Below, piece by piece: positions 36,214 to 44,560 of a stretch of 64,000 bases of DNA. The first letter of the stretch is position 1; every line of letters starts with the position of its first letter. The DNA comes from Thiodiazotropha sp040506195 (GTDB lineage Bacteria > Pseudomonadota > Gammaproteobacteria > Chromatiales > Chromatiaceae), in NCBI GenBank assembly GCA_040506195.1, contig JBEVXH010000005.1, forward strand, positions 186,001 through 250,000, in the 5' to 3' direction. The translations under genes were made by a program, and so were the position numbers. The notes beneath the pieces are model-generated. The model had not been told where the DNA came from, ran no database searches, and saw only the letters and a list, made by a program, of their open reading frames with translations.

Positions 36214-36630
36214 TTACTGAACCAAAAAGGTGGTGAAAAACAGGGCCTTCAGCTCATTCTTTCCACTCAGTTCCTGCATCAGTTTGCCTAGGGTCGATAG
36301 CGCCTTTTTACGTAACGCCTCCTTGCCGCTCGGAGATTTGATACTCTTCCCATCCTGTTCCGACAGCAGTAGCAATAAACTATGGCGAATGGCCGGGCCG
36401 TGGAGGTTGAGCTCTTCGAGAAAAAGTTCATCATTGGTCATCAGCTGTACATCACAGCGGATATACTTTCCTCCACTCGCCAGATTGGCGACCAGGGAGG
36501 GTTTGACCTGATAGTAGCTTATGACCGGTGCCGTCTCTTCGGTCTCCTTTTCTTTCTCATCCTCGTCTTCCGCCAGCAGCGGCGGGGCAACGAACATCAT
36601 CAATGCAAGTAGTATTCTGAATGAAAGCAT
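36214..36630 (-). CDS. FliL-like exported protein
   Basis: The 138-residue protein has a cleavable signal peptide (MLSFRILLALMMFVAPPLLA) followed by an acidic linker and a FliL-like domain with YYQVKPSLVANL and a C-terminal LFFTTFLVQ. FliL normally sits at the flagellar stator with an N-terminal anchor; this version appears periplasmic and is not near any flagellar gene. It may belong to the group of FliL-like proteins outside flagellar operons. Role unknown. Confidence 0.8.
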   Translation of the reverse strand: MLSFRILLALMMFVAPPLLAEDEDEKEKETEETAPVISYYQVKPSLVANLASGGKYIRCDVQLMTNDELFLEELNLHGPAIRHSLLLLLSEQDGKSIKSPSGKEALRKKALSTLGKLMQELSGKNELKALFFTTFLVQ

Positions 36631-36859
36631 CTTTTTACCTACACATAACAGACTGGTTTCCTCTCCACCTATGTTTGCGGCATACTGACTGAATTATTGA
36701 GCGATACGGGTCCCGATATGGGAGAACTCGGTCTGCATTGTCGCTTGCCGTCTCTTTCAGTAATCAGACACCGGAGATGCTGATTTACAACCTTTATCAG
36801 AGTAATAATTCATTTGCATTGAGTGGTTTGCAGTATATCCCGCGCACTGAGGTGTGCGC

Positions 36860-37909
36860 ATGAGTCTGGGTCCTGTAATGCTTGATCTGGAGGGGACAAC
36901 CATCTCTGCGGATGAGAAGCGACTGTTGAATCATCCTGCGGTGGGAGGCGTGATTCTCTTTACCCGAAACTTTGATTCCATGGACCAGCTGCAATTACTC
37001 TGTAGTCAGGTCCATAGCGCAAGAAATCCTCATCTCCTCATTGCGGTCGATCACGAAGGTGGACGTGTACAAAGATTCAGAGAGGGCTTTACTCCATTGC
37101 CTCCGGCCGCATGGTATGGCGATCAGTATCGGAAAAGTGCCGAGCAGGGGCAGGAGTTGGCGCGACTCGGTGGTTGGTTGATGGCCTCCGAGCTGCGTGC
37201 CTGCGGTGTGGATTTCAGTTTCGCCCCGGTGCTGGATATTGGATTCGGTATCAGTGAGGTGATCGGGGATCGAGCGTTTTCTTCACAACCCGCTATCGTT
37301 GCCCGCCTGGCTCAGGCGTGGATGCAGGGGGCACACCAGGCGGGAATGGCGGTTGTGGGCAAACATTTCCCCGGTCATGGTGGGGTGGAAGCCGATTCCC
37401 ACCTGGCGTTGCCGGTTGACCCGCGTCGTTTCGAAGATCTGGAAATGGAAGATTTACGCCCCTTTGAAACCATGATCCAAGCCGGTATGGAAGCGATCAT
37501 GCCGGCGCATGTGGTTTATAGCCGTATCGATAAGGAACTGGCGGGTTTTTCACCATTCTGGCTAAACAAAGTGCTGCGTCAGCAATTGGGATTTCAGGGT
37601 GTGATCTTCAGCGATGATCTCAATATGGCGGCGGCCAAAGAGGCGGGCGGTTACGGGGATCGTGCTAAAACTGCGTTGTCTGCAGGCTGCGATATGGTAT
37701 TGGTATGCAACAATCGGCCGGCCGCCATCGAAGTACTGGACTGCTTAAAGGACTATAATGATCCCGCTGCCCATGTGCGGCTGGTGAGAATGCATGGTCG
37801 AAAACAGCAGACCATACAACAGCTCCATCTTGACCCCCGGTGGAGGAGTGCCGTAAATCGCTTATCAGTGGCGCCGGAAGAGATCAGTCTCGATCTGCGC
37901 CTGGAATAG
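36860..37909 (+). CDS. nagZ: Beta-N-acetylhexosaminidase NagZ
   Basis: NagZ is the cytoplasmic glycoside hydrolase family 3 enzyme that removes GlcNAc from anhydro-muropeptides during cell-wall recycling. The 349-residue product contains the GH3 segments ILFTRNF, AVDHEGGRVQRFREGFT, the KHFPGHGGVEADSH motif with the catalytic His/Asp pair and the nucleophile region VIFSDDLNM. I choose ATG 36860, five bases after GAGGTG, rather than the GTG two codons earlier. The gene precedes hpt in the same direction, as in related bacteria. Confidence 0.96.
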   Translation: MSLGPVMLDLEGTTISADEKRLLNHPAVGGVILFTRNFDSMDQLQLLCSQVHSARNPHLLIAVDHEGGRVQRFREGFTPLPPAAWYGDQYRKSAEQGQELARLGGWLMASELRACGVDFSFAPVLDIGFGISEVIGDRAFSSQPAIVARLAQAWMQGAHQAGMAVVGKHFPGHGGVEADSHLALPVDPRRFEDLEMEDLRPFETMIQAGMEAIMPAHVVYSRIDKELAGFSPFWLNKVLRQQLGFQGVIFSDDLNMAAAKEAGGYGDRAKTALSAGCDMVLVCNNRPAAIEVLDCLKDYNDPAAHVRLVRMHGRKQQTIQQLHLDPRWRSAVNRLSVAPEEISLDLRLE

Positions 37910-37981
37910 TAGAATAATTGAATGCCTTGCTGGCGAACTTAGTAATAACAGATTTGGTAACCACTTGGAATTGAATCCACA

Positions 37982-38533
37982 ATGACAATCACTGCACAGC
38001 AGGCGGCCGAGGTTTTGGCTACTGCCGATCAGATATTTACACCCACTGAAATTGAACAGACGCTGGATCGTTTGGCGATGGAGATAACAGGCAAGCTGTC
38101 TGGTGAGGATCCGTTGGTGCTGTGTGTATTGAACGGGGCACTGATACCTACCGGGCATCTTTTGACACGCCTGAATTTTCCATTGCGGCATGACTATATT
38201 CATGCCACCCGATACAGGGGCGGCACCAGTGGCGCCTCTTTGGAGTGGATTGGCCGGCCCAGTACTTCATTGGAAGGTGAGACGGTATTAGTGGTGGATG
38301 ATATTCTGGACGAGGGTGTCACCCTCTCGGCCATAGTGGAGGCCTGCCATAAGGCGCGGGCAAGGAGGGTGTATAGCCTTGTTTTAGTTGAAAAGGTGCA
38401 TGATCGCGGGGTTGGCTTCGTGGCGGATTTTGTCGGAATGACGGTGGAAGACCGATACGTCTTTGGCTTTGGTATGGACTATATGGGATACCACAGAAAC
38501 CTGCCGGGTATTTACGCAGTAGCCGGGAATTAG
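37982..38533 (+). CDS. hpt: Hypoxanthine-guanine phosphoribosyltransferase
   Basis: The enzyme converts hypoxanthine or guanine with PRPP to IMP or GMP. The 183-residue product has the PRPP-binding motif VLVVDDILDEGVTLSA and the flexible-loop region RYRGGT. The C-terminal FGFGMDYMGYHRNLPGI matches hypoxanthine phosphoribosyltransferases. It lies 72 bp after nagZ and 1.6 kb before methylthioinosine phosphorylase, whose product hypoxanthine it can recycle. That link is a family-level inference. Confidence 0.93.
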   Translation: MTITAQQAAEVLATADQIFTPTEIEQTLDRLAMEITGKLSGEDPLVLCVLNGALIPTGHLLTRLNFPLRHDYIHATRYRGGTSGASLEWIGRPSTSLEGETVLVVDDILDEGVTLSAIVEACHKARARRVYSLVLVEKVHDRGVGFVADFVGMTVEDRYVFGFGMDYMGYHRNLPGIYAVAGN

Positions 38534-38758
38534 TATTTACCCTAATGCGTCATACCTTGACTCAAGGGTAATCCCGGGTGTTAATTATGCTAAAAAAACT
38601 TGTAAAATTAAGCATCTACTGCCATTTTTTTAAATAAGTGGTACAAACTAGAAGGGTGTGCTGAACACGGCGAAGATCGGGAAGCACGTATTAGTTTTTT
38701 CGGCGTCACCTGTATTCATAAAAAGTACAGGGGCTACCGGACAATGAGGAGAGTGGAA

Positions 38759-39199
38759 GTGACTACAATTGAAAACCTGAAGGGCAGTCATACTGATTTA
38801 CAGGAAATCATCAGTGATCTCAGGGCCATGATGACGAAGGAGCAGTTGAGCATACGTCCCAACGCTATGACAACTCACAGAATGATCTGTGATCTTGCCG
38901 AAAAGATGAAGGTTCATATGTCAGAGCAGGACAGAGGTGTCTATCCAGACTTGTTGACCCACCATGACCCAAAGCTGAAATCGATGGCATGGGGTTTCCT
39001 GAATGGTCAAAAGCCGATGAGAAAACAGTTCGAGCAGTATCATCACCGCTGGCTGAAAAACTGTGACTTTAATTTTACTGATGAATTCATTGCCGATACG
39101 TTCGAGATCTTTGACATGATCGAAGACCGTATACAGCGCGAAGAGACAATCCTGATTCCAACACTGGAAAAGTCAGGGGTCTTTGCCCGGGCAGTATAA
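38759..39199 (+). CDS. Hemerythrin-like protein
   Basis: The 146-residue helical protein has spaced histidines and acidic residues of the hemerythrin type: His11, His40, His53 with Glu57 (HMSEQDRGVYP), His95/96 and Glu130 near the C-terminus. Such proteins bind a di-iron centre and sense or carry oxygen or nitric oxide. I choose GTG 38759 because GAGGAG lies eight bases upstream; an ATG at 38744 would place that ribosome binding site inside the gene. A small hairpin (CCTGTA/TACAGG) sits just before it. Neighbour prx suggests an oxidative context. Confidence 0.72.
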   Translation: MTTIENLKGSHTDLQEIISDLRAMMTKEQLSIRPNAMTTHRMICDLAEKMKVHMSEQDRGVYPDLLTHHDPKLKSMAWGFLNGQKPMRKQFEQYHHRWLKNCDFNFTDEFIADTFEIFDMIEDRIQREETILIPTLEKSGVFARAV

Positions 39200-39230
39200 T
39201 TCATCAGGATATATAGGAGGAGATTGTTGA

Positions 39231-39256
39231 AGGGGTGACTTGTCGCCCCTTTTTTT
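39231..39256 (+). terminator. Rho-independent terminator after the hemerythrin-like gene
   Basis: AGGGGTGAC and GTCGCCCCT pair (one G-T) around a very short loop and run into seven T. It isolates the hemerythrin-like gene from prx, which starts at 39407. Confidence 0.85.
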
Positions 39257-39406
39257 ATGTGCGCCCGATTTCAGCCATTGCGGTTGCACAGCTACGATCG
39301 TTACTGACCTCTTTTCTAATAGCTTCCATTGTAAAGAAGCACTAAGATACCTCCCCGAATCAACCCCGATTCATATTGGTTTTATCAACCCATCTGGAGG
39401 TAAATA

Positions 39407-40012
39407 GTGGGCATACTTGTTGGCCGTGAGGCACCGGATTTTTTAGCAGCAGCAGTGCTTGGTGACGGCACTATTATCGATGAGTTTGATTTCAAACAGC
39501 GGATCAAAGATAAATATGCAGTCCTTTTTTTCTATCCGCTGGACTTTACTTTTGTCTGTCCTTCCGAGTTAATCGCTTTTGATCATCGTCTCGGCGAGTT
39601 TAAAAAGCGTAATGTCGAAGTGGTTGGTTGCTCCATAGATTCCCACTACACACACAATGCATGGCGCAATACACCGATCAATGACGGTGGCATCGGGCCT
39701 GTAGGCTATCCACTTGTTGCCGATCTTAATCATGCAATTTGCAAGTCATATGATGTTGAAACACCGGATGGAAAGGTCGCATATCGCGGTTCATTTCTAA
39801 TCGATAAAGAGGGGATCGTACGCCATCAGGTAGTTAATGATCTGCCTCTTGGGCGCAATATCGATGAGATGCTGAGGATGATTGATGCACTACAATTCAA
39901 TGAAACACACGGCGAGGTTTGTCCGGCCGGTTGGAAAGAGGGTGATGCAGGCATGAAGGGAACCACCGAAGGTGTTGCGGACTATCTGGCAGGGCATGCG
40001 GAAGGCCTGTAA
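39407..40012 (+). CDS. Typical 2-Cys peroxiredoxin (AhpC/Prx1 type)
   Basis: The 201-residue enzyme reduces hydrogen peroxide and organic peroxides. The peroxidatic Cys51 is in FTFVCPSE and the resolving Cys172 in GEVCPAGW, the arrangement of typical 2-Cys peroxiredoxins. The GTG start follows TGGAGG by six bases. It is preceded by a terminator and probably has its own promoter. A reductase partner (AhpF or thioredoxin) is not adjacent. Confidence 0.95.
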   Translation: MGILVGREAPDFLAAAVLGDGTIIDEFDFKQRIKDKYAVLFFYPLDFTFVCPSELIAFDHRLGEFKKRNVEVVGCSIDSHYTHNAWRNTPINDGGIGPVGYPLVADLNHAICKSYDVETPDGKVAYRGSFLIDKEGIVRHQVVNDLPLGRNIDEMLRMIDALQFNETHGEVCPAGWKEGDAGMKGTTEGVADYLAGHAEGL

Positions 40013-40121
40013 TCCCAAAAAATCGGCAAGGGCCGTTTCTGAGCTGCAGGGTATGGTTTTTTTTACCTTCTCACTCGATGTACAATGCTGACTCTATCAA
40101 GCAGCAAAACAGCATTTGATA

Positions 40122-40868
40122 ATGACAAAACTGGCCATTATCGGCGGAACCGGGCTGGATGATATTCCGGACCTCGAGATTACCCATCGTGAAGTCTGCC
40201 ATACTCCGTTCGGTGAGCCCTCCGCAGCATTGACCCATGGCAGGATTTCCGGACACGAGGTTGTGTTTCTGCCTCGTCACGGTGCCTCTCACATGATTCC
40301 TCCACATCTCGTCAATTACAGGGGGAATCTGTGGGCGCTAAGGCATGTGGGTATTCAGACCATTCTCGGTGTTGCAGCTGTAGGGGGAATTGGCTCCGAG
40401 ATGGCCCCCGGACACATTGTAATACCTGATCAGATCATCGATTATACATTTGGTCGTGAACACACGATTTTTGATAACGATTTGAGTCATGTGACCCATA
40501 TCGACTTTACAATGCCTTACTGTGAGGAGTTACGTCAGGATTTGATTGAGGCGGGCCGTCTAAGCGGCGTGAATCCGGTAGCCGGCGGAACCTACGGCGC
40601 GACTCAGGGACCAAGGCTGGAGACAGCTGCAGAAATTATCCGTATGGAAAGGGATGGATGCGATTTGGTAGGCATGACAGGTATGCCGGAAGCGGCATTG
40701 GCCAGAGAATTCAATCTCTGTTATGCCTCATGCGCCGTTGTTTCCAACTGGGCGGCAGGAAAATCGGAAGGCTCGATCAGTATGGGCGATATCGAAAAGA
40801 ATCTGATCAAGGGCATGGAACATGTTAAATCCATGCTTGTGGAGTTACTCAGAATCCGTGCCAAGTGA
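40122..40868 (+). CDS. mtnP: S-methyl-5'-thioinosine phosphorylase
   Basis: The 248-residue protein belongs to the MTA/MTI phosphorylase group of the PNP family: LAIIGGTGLDDIP, the LPRHGASHMIPPHLVNYR segment, GPRLETAAEI and GMTGMPEAALARE. The last segment and genome context resemble the P. aeruginosa enzyme that phosphorylates methylthioinosine to hypoxanthine and methylthioribose 1-phosphate. I choose ATG 40122; a TTG two codons upstream is also in frame. Its 3' end precedes the Sel1 gene by ten bases. Preference for MTI over MTA is inferred, not visible as a single residue. Confidence 0.88.
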   Translation: MTKLAIIGGTGLDDIPDLEITHREVCHTPFGEPSAALTHGRISGHEVVFLPRHGASHMIPPHLVNYRGNLWALRHVGIQTILGVAAVGGIGSEMAPGHIVIPDQIIDYTFGREHTIFDNDLSHVTHIDFTMPYCEELRQDLIEAGRLSGVNPVAGGTYGATQGPRLETAAEIIRMERDGCDLVGMTGMPEAALAREFNLCYASCAVVSNWAAGKSEGSISMGDIEKNLIKGMEHVKSMLVELLRIRAK

Positions 40869-40878
40869 TCGCTTAGCC

Positions 40879-41580
40879 ATGGCGTTACTCGATAGAATTA
40901 ATTTAGATAAAAAATTATTAAAAACAATATTTAATGGGTTATTTTTAATTCTGATTCTGATATTTGCCAGGCAGCTTCGTGGAGATCCTTTCGAACTGGG
41001 TATGGCGTCATTGAAAGTCGGCGATTACGCCGAGGCGTTCTGTATTTGGCGTCCGTTGGCGATGCAGGGAGATAGCGAAGCGGCTTACCATTTGGGGTGG
41101 TTGTATGCCAATGGTAATGGACTGCGCGTTGATATCCACAAAGCTGTCTACTGGTGGAGACAATCCGCTGCCGGTGGTCATCGTGATGCCATGTTCGCTT
41201 TGGCGCTGGCCTTTACCGATGGCGAGGGGATTGGCAAGGATCAGGAGAAAGCGATCGATTGGTACCTGAAATCCGCTGTTAAGGGACATGAAGATGCGCG
41301 GGAGATCGTCATGATGAAACTGCGCAATGGCGAGCGGGCGATTCTCGATCGACTCAGTGAGTTGTTGACAGAGCCTTGGCTTGGAGATCGAGTCACTGTC
41401 GCCAGAGATAGGGTGAATATACGCTCGGGTCCCGTTGTCGACAAGGCTGTAGTCAAGCAGGTTATAATGGGACAATCACTCATCGTGATAGATCGTCATG
41501 GCGACTGGTATAGGATCCTTGATCCTGAAGACTTGAGCCTGGGTTGGATTGCGGCTTGGTTAACGGAGCCAAATCAATAA
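40879..41580 (+). CDS. Sel1-repeat and SH3-domain membrane-anchored protein
   Basis: The 233-residue product starts with a membrane anchor (about residues 18-33, IFNGLFLILILIF), continues with two or three Sel1/TPR-like repeats (AAYHLGWLYANGNGLRVD, AMFALALAFTDGEGIGKD) and ends in a bacterial SH3 domain (VNIRSGPVVDKAVV to GWIAAWL). It is likely exposed to the periplasm and may bind peptidoglycan or another protein. I choose ATG 40879; the frame is open upstream within mtnP. Function unknown. Confidence 0.85.
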   Translation: MALLDRINLDKKLLKTIFNGLFLILILIFARQLRGDPFELGMASLKVGDYAEAFCIWRPLAMQGDSEAAYHLGWLYANGNGLRVDIHKAVYWWRQSAAGGHRDAMFALALAFTDGEGIGKDQEKAIDWYLKSAVKGHEDAREIVMMKLRNGERAILDRLSELLTEPWLGDRVTVARDRVNIRSGPVVDKAVVKQVIMGQSLIVIDRHGDWYRILDPEDLSLGWIAAWLTEPNQ

Positions 41581-41662
41581 TTTACTATTTCTTTTTTGAG
41601 ACACCATCTTGGATTAGGTTACAATACCGCAAAGTTTATATGCGCGCCTGAGGGGAATTAAC

Positions 41663-42691
41663 ATGGCTGACGAGACAAGCAGTGCTGAGGAAAAAGCTAA
41701 GAAGGATTCGGCAACAGAGACAGTGACAGTCAAAAAAAAGGTTGCCAAGAAGAAAAGTGCCAAGAAGAAGGTTGCCAAGAAAAAAGCTACCATAAAGAAA
41801 AAGGTCGCAGCGAAAAAGAAGGTTGCAACCGGCAATGCGGCACCAAAATCAGCAGCGCCCACAGCCGTTGCCGCTGCCAGCACCATGGCTTCCGAACCAA
41901 GTATGGCAGCAGGCAGCAAGCCAGCCCCAGCAAATGTCACGATTCAAACAGAGCTGAAAAAAGACACTACATCGGAGGATTCATCGATGGTAACAGATAC
42001 AAAGAGCGCAAGTGGCTTTTCGTTAAAAGTCATCTTCTGGCTCGTCATCATCATACTGGGCTTTATGTATATCAGATCGTTGGCCAACAATCCGCAATCG
42101 GATGCCAATACCACAGCGATGGAACAAGAGGCGGTCGAGACATCGGCCACAGCCGACTCTTCCGTAACAGATCAGGCTGCAGGGGAGAAGGGCGCCTCTA
42201 TGGCTTCATCTACTGAAGATGAAGGCAAGGCATCGACTGATGCGCCACAACAGGGTGGAAATGAATCTGGCGGCAGCGTCTCCGCTACCGAGCAGGAGAC
42301 CCAGGTCCAATCAGCTCCCGCTGATGCAGAGCAACAGACAGCTGCCGCTGATCAGGCAACCGCCGATGCAGGTACTGTTCAACAGTCCGCTGCCGCTGGC
42401 GCCGAAGCGACAGCATCCGATTCCCGGGAGACAACCTCGACAGCGGACCAGGTGCAGTCCATTCGCGAACTGCATGCCGAGTCTGTAAGTAAAATACTCA
42501 AGGAATTCGATGATCTTCGAAACGCTACCATGGCGGAGATGGAGGCAATGCGGAACCGGATCCAGGCTGAGCGCGAGTTGCAGGAAGCGATGGTTCCGCC
42601 GCCTCGACCGGCATGGACCGGACGGGGGTATTCGCCTTATGGCGGCTATCCGCCGGCACGGCAGGGCAATTCACCCTACTATCGGCAGTAA
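41663..42691 (+). CDS. Single-pass membrane protein with histone-H1-like lysine-rich tail
   Basis: The 342-residue protein has four parts: a cytoplasmic N-terminus whose residues 23-55 repeat KKKVAKK-type units, like histone H1 tails and AlgP; a linker; one membrane helix (about 121-137); and an outer region that is low-complexity (Ala/Ser/Gln/Thr-rich), a predicted coiled coil (about 263-309) and a Pro/Gly/Tyr-rich tail. GAGG lies nine bases before the ATG. The lysine tail should bind DNA or other polyanions, giving a possible membrane-nucleoid tether. No homologous function is known to me, and the orientation is inferred from the positive-inside rule. Confidence 0.85.
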   Translation: MADETSSAEEKAKKDSATETVTVKKKVAKKKSAKKKVAKKKATIKKKVAAKKKVATGNAAPKSAAPTAVAAASTMASEPSMAAGSKPAPANVTIQTELKKDTTSEDSSMVTDTKSASGFSLKVIFWLVIIILGFMYIRSLANNPQSDANTTAMEQEAVETSATADSSVTDQAAGEKGASMASSTEDEGKASTDAPQQGGNESGGSVSATEQETQVQSAPADAEQQTAAADQATADAGTVQQSAAAGAEATASDSRETTSTADQVQSIRELHAESVSKILKEFDDLRNATMAEMEAMRNRIQAERELQEAMVPPPRPAWTGRGYSPYGGYPPARQGNSPYYRQ

Positions 42692-42693
42692 AC

Positions 42694-42725
42694 AAAAAAA
42701 CGGGCGCCAAGCGCCCGTTTTTTAT
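42694..42725. terminator. Bidirectional rho-independent terminator
   Basis: A perfect seven-base-pair stem CGGGCGC / GCGCCCG with a CAA loop (42701-42717) is flanked by seven A on the left and seven T on the right. It ends the lysine-rich gene on the plus strand and the tpx transcript on the minus strand. Confidence 0.9.
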
Positions 42726-42881
42726 ACCTGCCATCTATTGCGATACTTGCTCAAGACAGCTGGCGATGATCTTTGACATCAACCACTATGGCCACGCATA
42801 GCCAGAGTGGTCAACGTCGGAAATCCACTTCCAAGTTTGGCTGGAAAGAGCACCTGGCATCGGTAGCGGACCGGAGCAAGA

Positions 42882-43382
42882 TCAATTGAGATGAGCCAAT
42901 GCCGGATCGTAGTCAGGTTCCTGTACGATTTCAGGTACCAACTGGGTGTAGAGCACTCTATTGTTCTCATCCAGGACCACTACAGCACGGGCACAGATAC
43001 CGGCCAGAGGACCATCTGTTATCAGAACACCATAATCCTTAGCAAAATTGCGATTCCGCATCATCGACAGTGATACCACATTATCGATTCCCTCGGCACT
43101 GCAGAAACGCCCCTGTGCAAACGGCAGATCGGCCGAGATTACCAATGCCACCGAATTGCTCTTATCGCCCATTGCCTGGTTGAATTTTACGGTCGATGCA
43201 GCACAGACGCCTGTATCGAGACTGGGAACGATATTCAGCAGTTTTCTCTTGCCGGCATAGTTGCCGAGAGAGACATCCGAAAGATCGGCGGCTGCCAAGG
43301 AAAAATCGGGTGCTTCGGAGCCCACCGCCGGGAGCTCGCCATTGGTGTTGATCTGATTGCCTTCTAAGGTGATTGTTGCCAT
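42882..43382 (-). CDS. tpx: Thiol peroxidase Tpx
   Basis: Tpx is an atypical 2-Cys peroxiredoxin that uses thioredoxin to reduce peroxides. The 166-residue product from ATG 43382 has peroxidatic Cys60 (DTGVCAAST) and resolving Cys94 (GRFCSAEG), positions almost identical to E. coli. The frame is open 92 codons further upstream but that part lies in the neighbouring gene and has no homology. This is the second peroxide-removing enzyme in the window. Confidence 0.96.
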   Translation of the reverse strand: MATITLEGNQINTNGELPAVGSEAPDFSLAAADLSDVSLGNYAGKRKLLNIVPSLDTGVCAASTVKFNQAMGDKSNSVALVISADLPFAQGRFCSAEGIDNVVSLSMMRNRNFAKDYGVLITDGPLAGICARAVVVLDENNRVLYTQLVPEIVQEPDYDPALAHLN

Positions 43383-43539
43383 GTTTCTATCCTGTTTTAT
43401 CGGGAGGAAATTACGAGTGCTTAAAGATAGGAATTGTATTGGTATCAGCGGAAGGGAAAAACCCCTAATTGATAAAGTTACTTGCCCAGCCATTGTCCCA
43501 GTGGCAGTCCCCGGGTCAATCCCGTGCCGGACCGACCGC

Positions 43540-44331
43540 TCAATGGGATGCGATCTCTTGGTAAACTGTGGGTGAGATCTCTTTCGTGATTGAGAGAATG
43601 CTTTGCTGCAAGGGGTCAGACAGCTCTCTGATATCCTCGATATTGATGATCTCTTCAAAAGATGGAATACCTGATATCTCCGTATTCTGAATGATGATAT
43701 CGTCGGATGGCAGGAGGGTTCTCAGGGGACAGGAGATGATGATTACCGGCAGTTCTCCCAACCCGTCATGGTGAGAGGTGTCGATAGTGAAACGCAGGCC
43801 TTGGAGTATACTCACCAGCCCCGGGCGTTTCTCCAACACCAGGTTCAGGGTCAGGCACTGCAGCAGGGCATGGGACAGCTCGTCCTCCTGCTGGTTGCGA
43901 TTCCCCTGCTGCAACTCAAGTAACCTTTGAGGACTCAGGTCGGGATAAGAGAGGACCCATTTCAAGGGAGAGGTCACGGTAAGTGAGGCTGATTTATTCT
44001 CCGCAGTCGCTGTGTAGGGATACTCGACCGCAGTCAGGGCAGGTGTGGCCGCAAAGATATCCAGGAGCGGGGATAGCTCGATCTGCAGGGAAAACGGTAT
44101 CTGGCCGGCGATCGCCTGATAGCGGCTTTTCAGGTCGCGAAAAGCCATTTCAGCACCCTTTACAGGCGCTTTGGAACCTCCCCGGATGTACTCACCGAGG
44201 ATCGGTGCCGGTGAAAAGAGCGGTCCCAGGGTTGATAAGTAGCCATTCAGATCGGTTTCGATCTTTTCCGATATTGATCTTGTCAACTTGCGCAATTCAA
44301 GGATTCTTGGGATATCGAAGGTTTCGTTCAT
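43540..44331 (-). CDS. Uncharacterised 263-residue protein
   Basis: I do not recognise this protein. It has no signal peptide, membrane segment or cysteine motif. The sequence is mixed alpha/beta with a conserved-looking N-terminal segment (IPRILELRKLTRSISEKIE) and repeated references to short hydrophobic strands (VIIISCPLRTLL). The ATG has no obvious Shine-Dalgarno sequence, but the frame is long, uninterrupted and has normal codon use. It lies between tpx and the divergent kinase gene, 229 bp from the latter, and may belong with it. Confidence 0.72.
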   Translation of the reverse strand: MNETFDIPRILELRKLTRSISEKIETDLNGYLSTLGPLFSPAPILGEYIRGGSKAPVKGAEMAFRDLKSRYQAIAGQIPFSLQIELSPLLDIFAATPALTAVEYPYTATAENKSASLTVTSPLKWVLSYPDLSPQRLLELQQGNRNQQEDELSHALLQCLTLNLVLEKRPGLVSILQGLRFTIDTSHHDGLGELPVIIISCPLRTLLPSDDIIIQNTEISGIPSFEEIINIEDIRELSDPLQQSILSITKEISPTVYQEIASH

Positions 44332-44560
44332 CTGCTAGCCCGCTTTTATTACTGAGTCCAGGTCATCCGTCTGATTGGGATTATCGTCCCCGCGTCAAGG
44401 GAACGCTAATCCAAACAAGGAGCAGGCGTCAATATGATTTTTTTTAATTGATCACCATTTGCTACACTCTATCAGGGAAAGCATAGACGAGACATAAGAA
44501 TATGCATGCCTGGAGTGCGGCTGCTTATCCCGGATAATGCGGTAAAGAAGGAGTGGGGGT

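Noticed and set aside
38640..38745. Cyclic-di-GMP riboswitch before the hemerythrin-like gene
   Set aside because: The leader has purine-rich loops and a small hairpin, but I could not find the conserved core of either known class.
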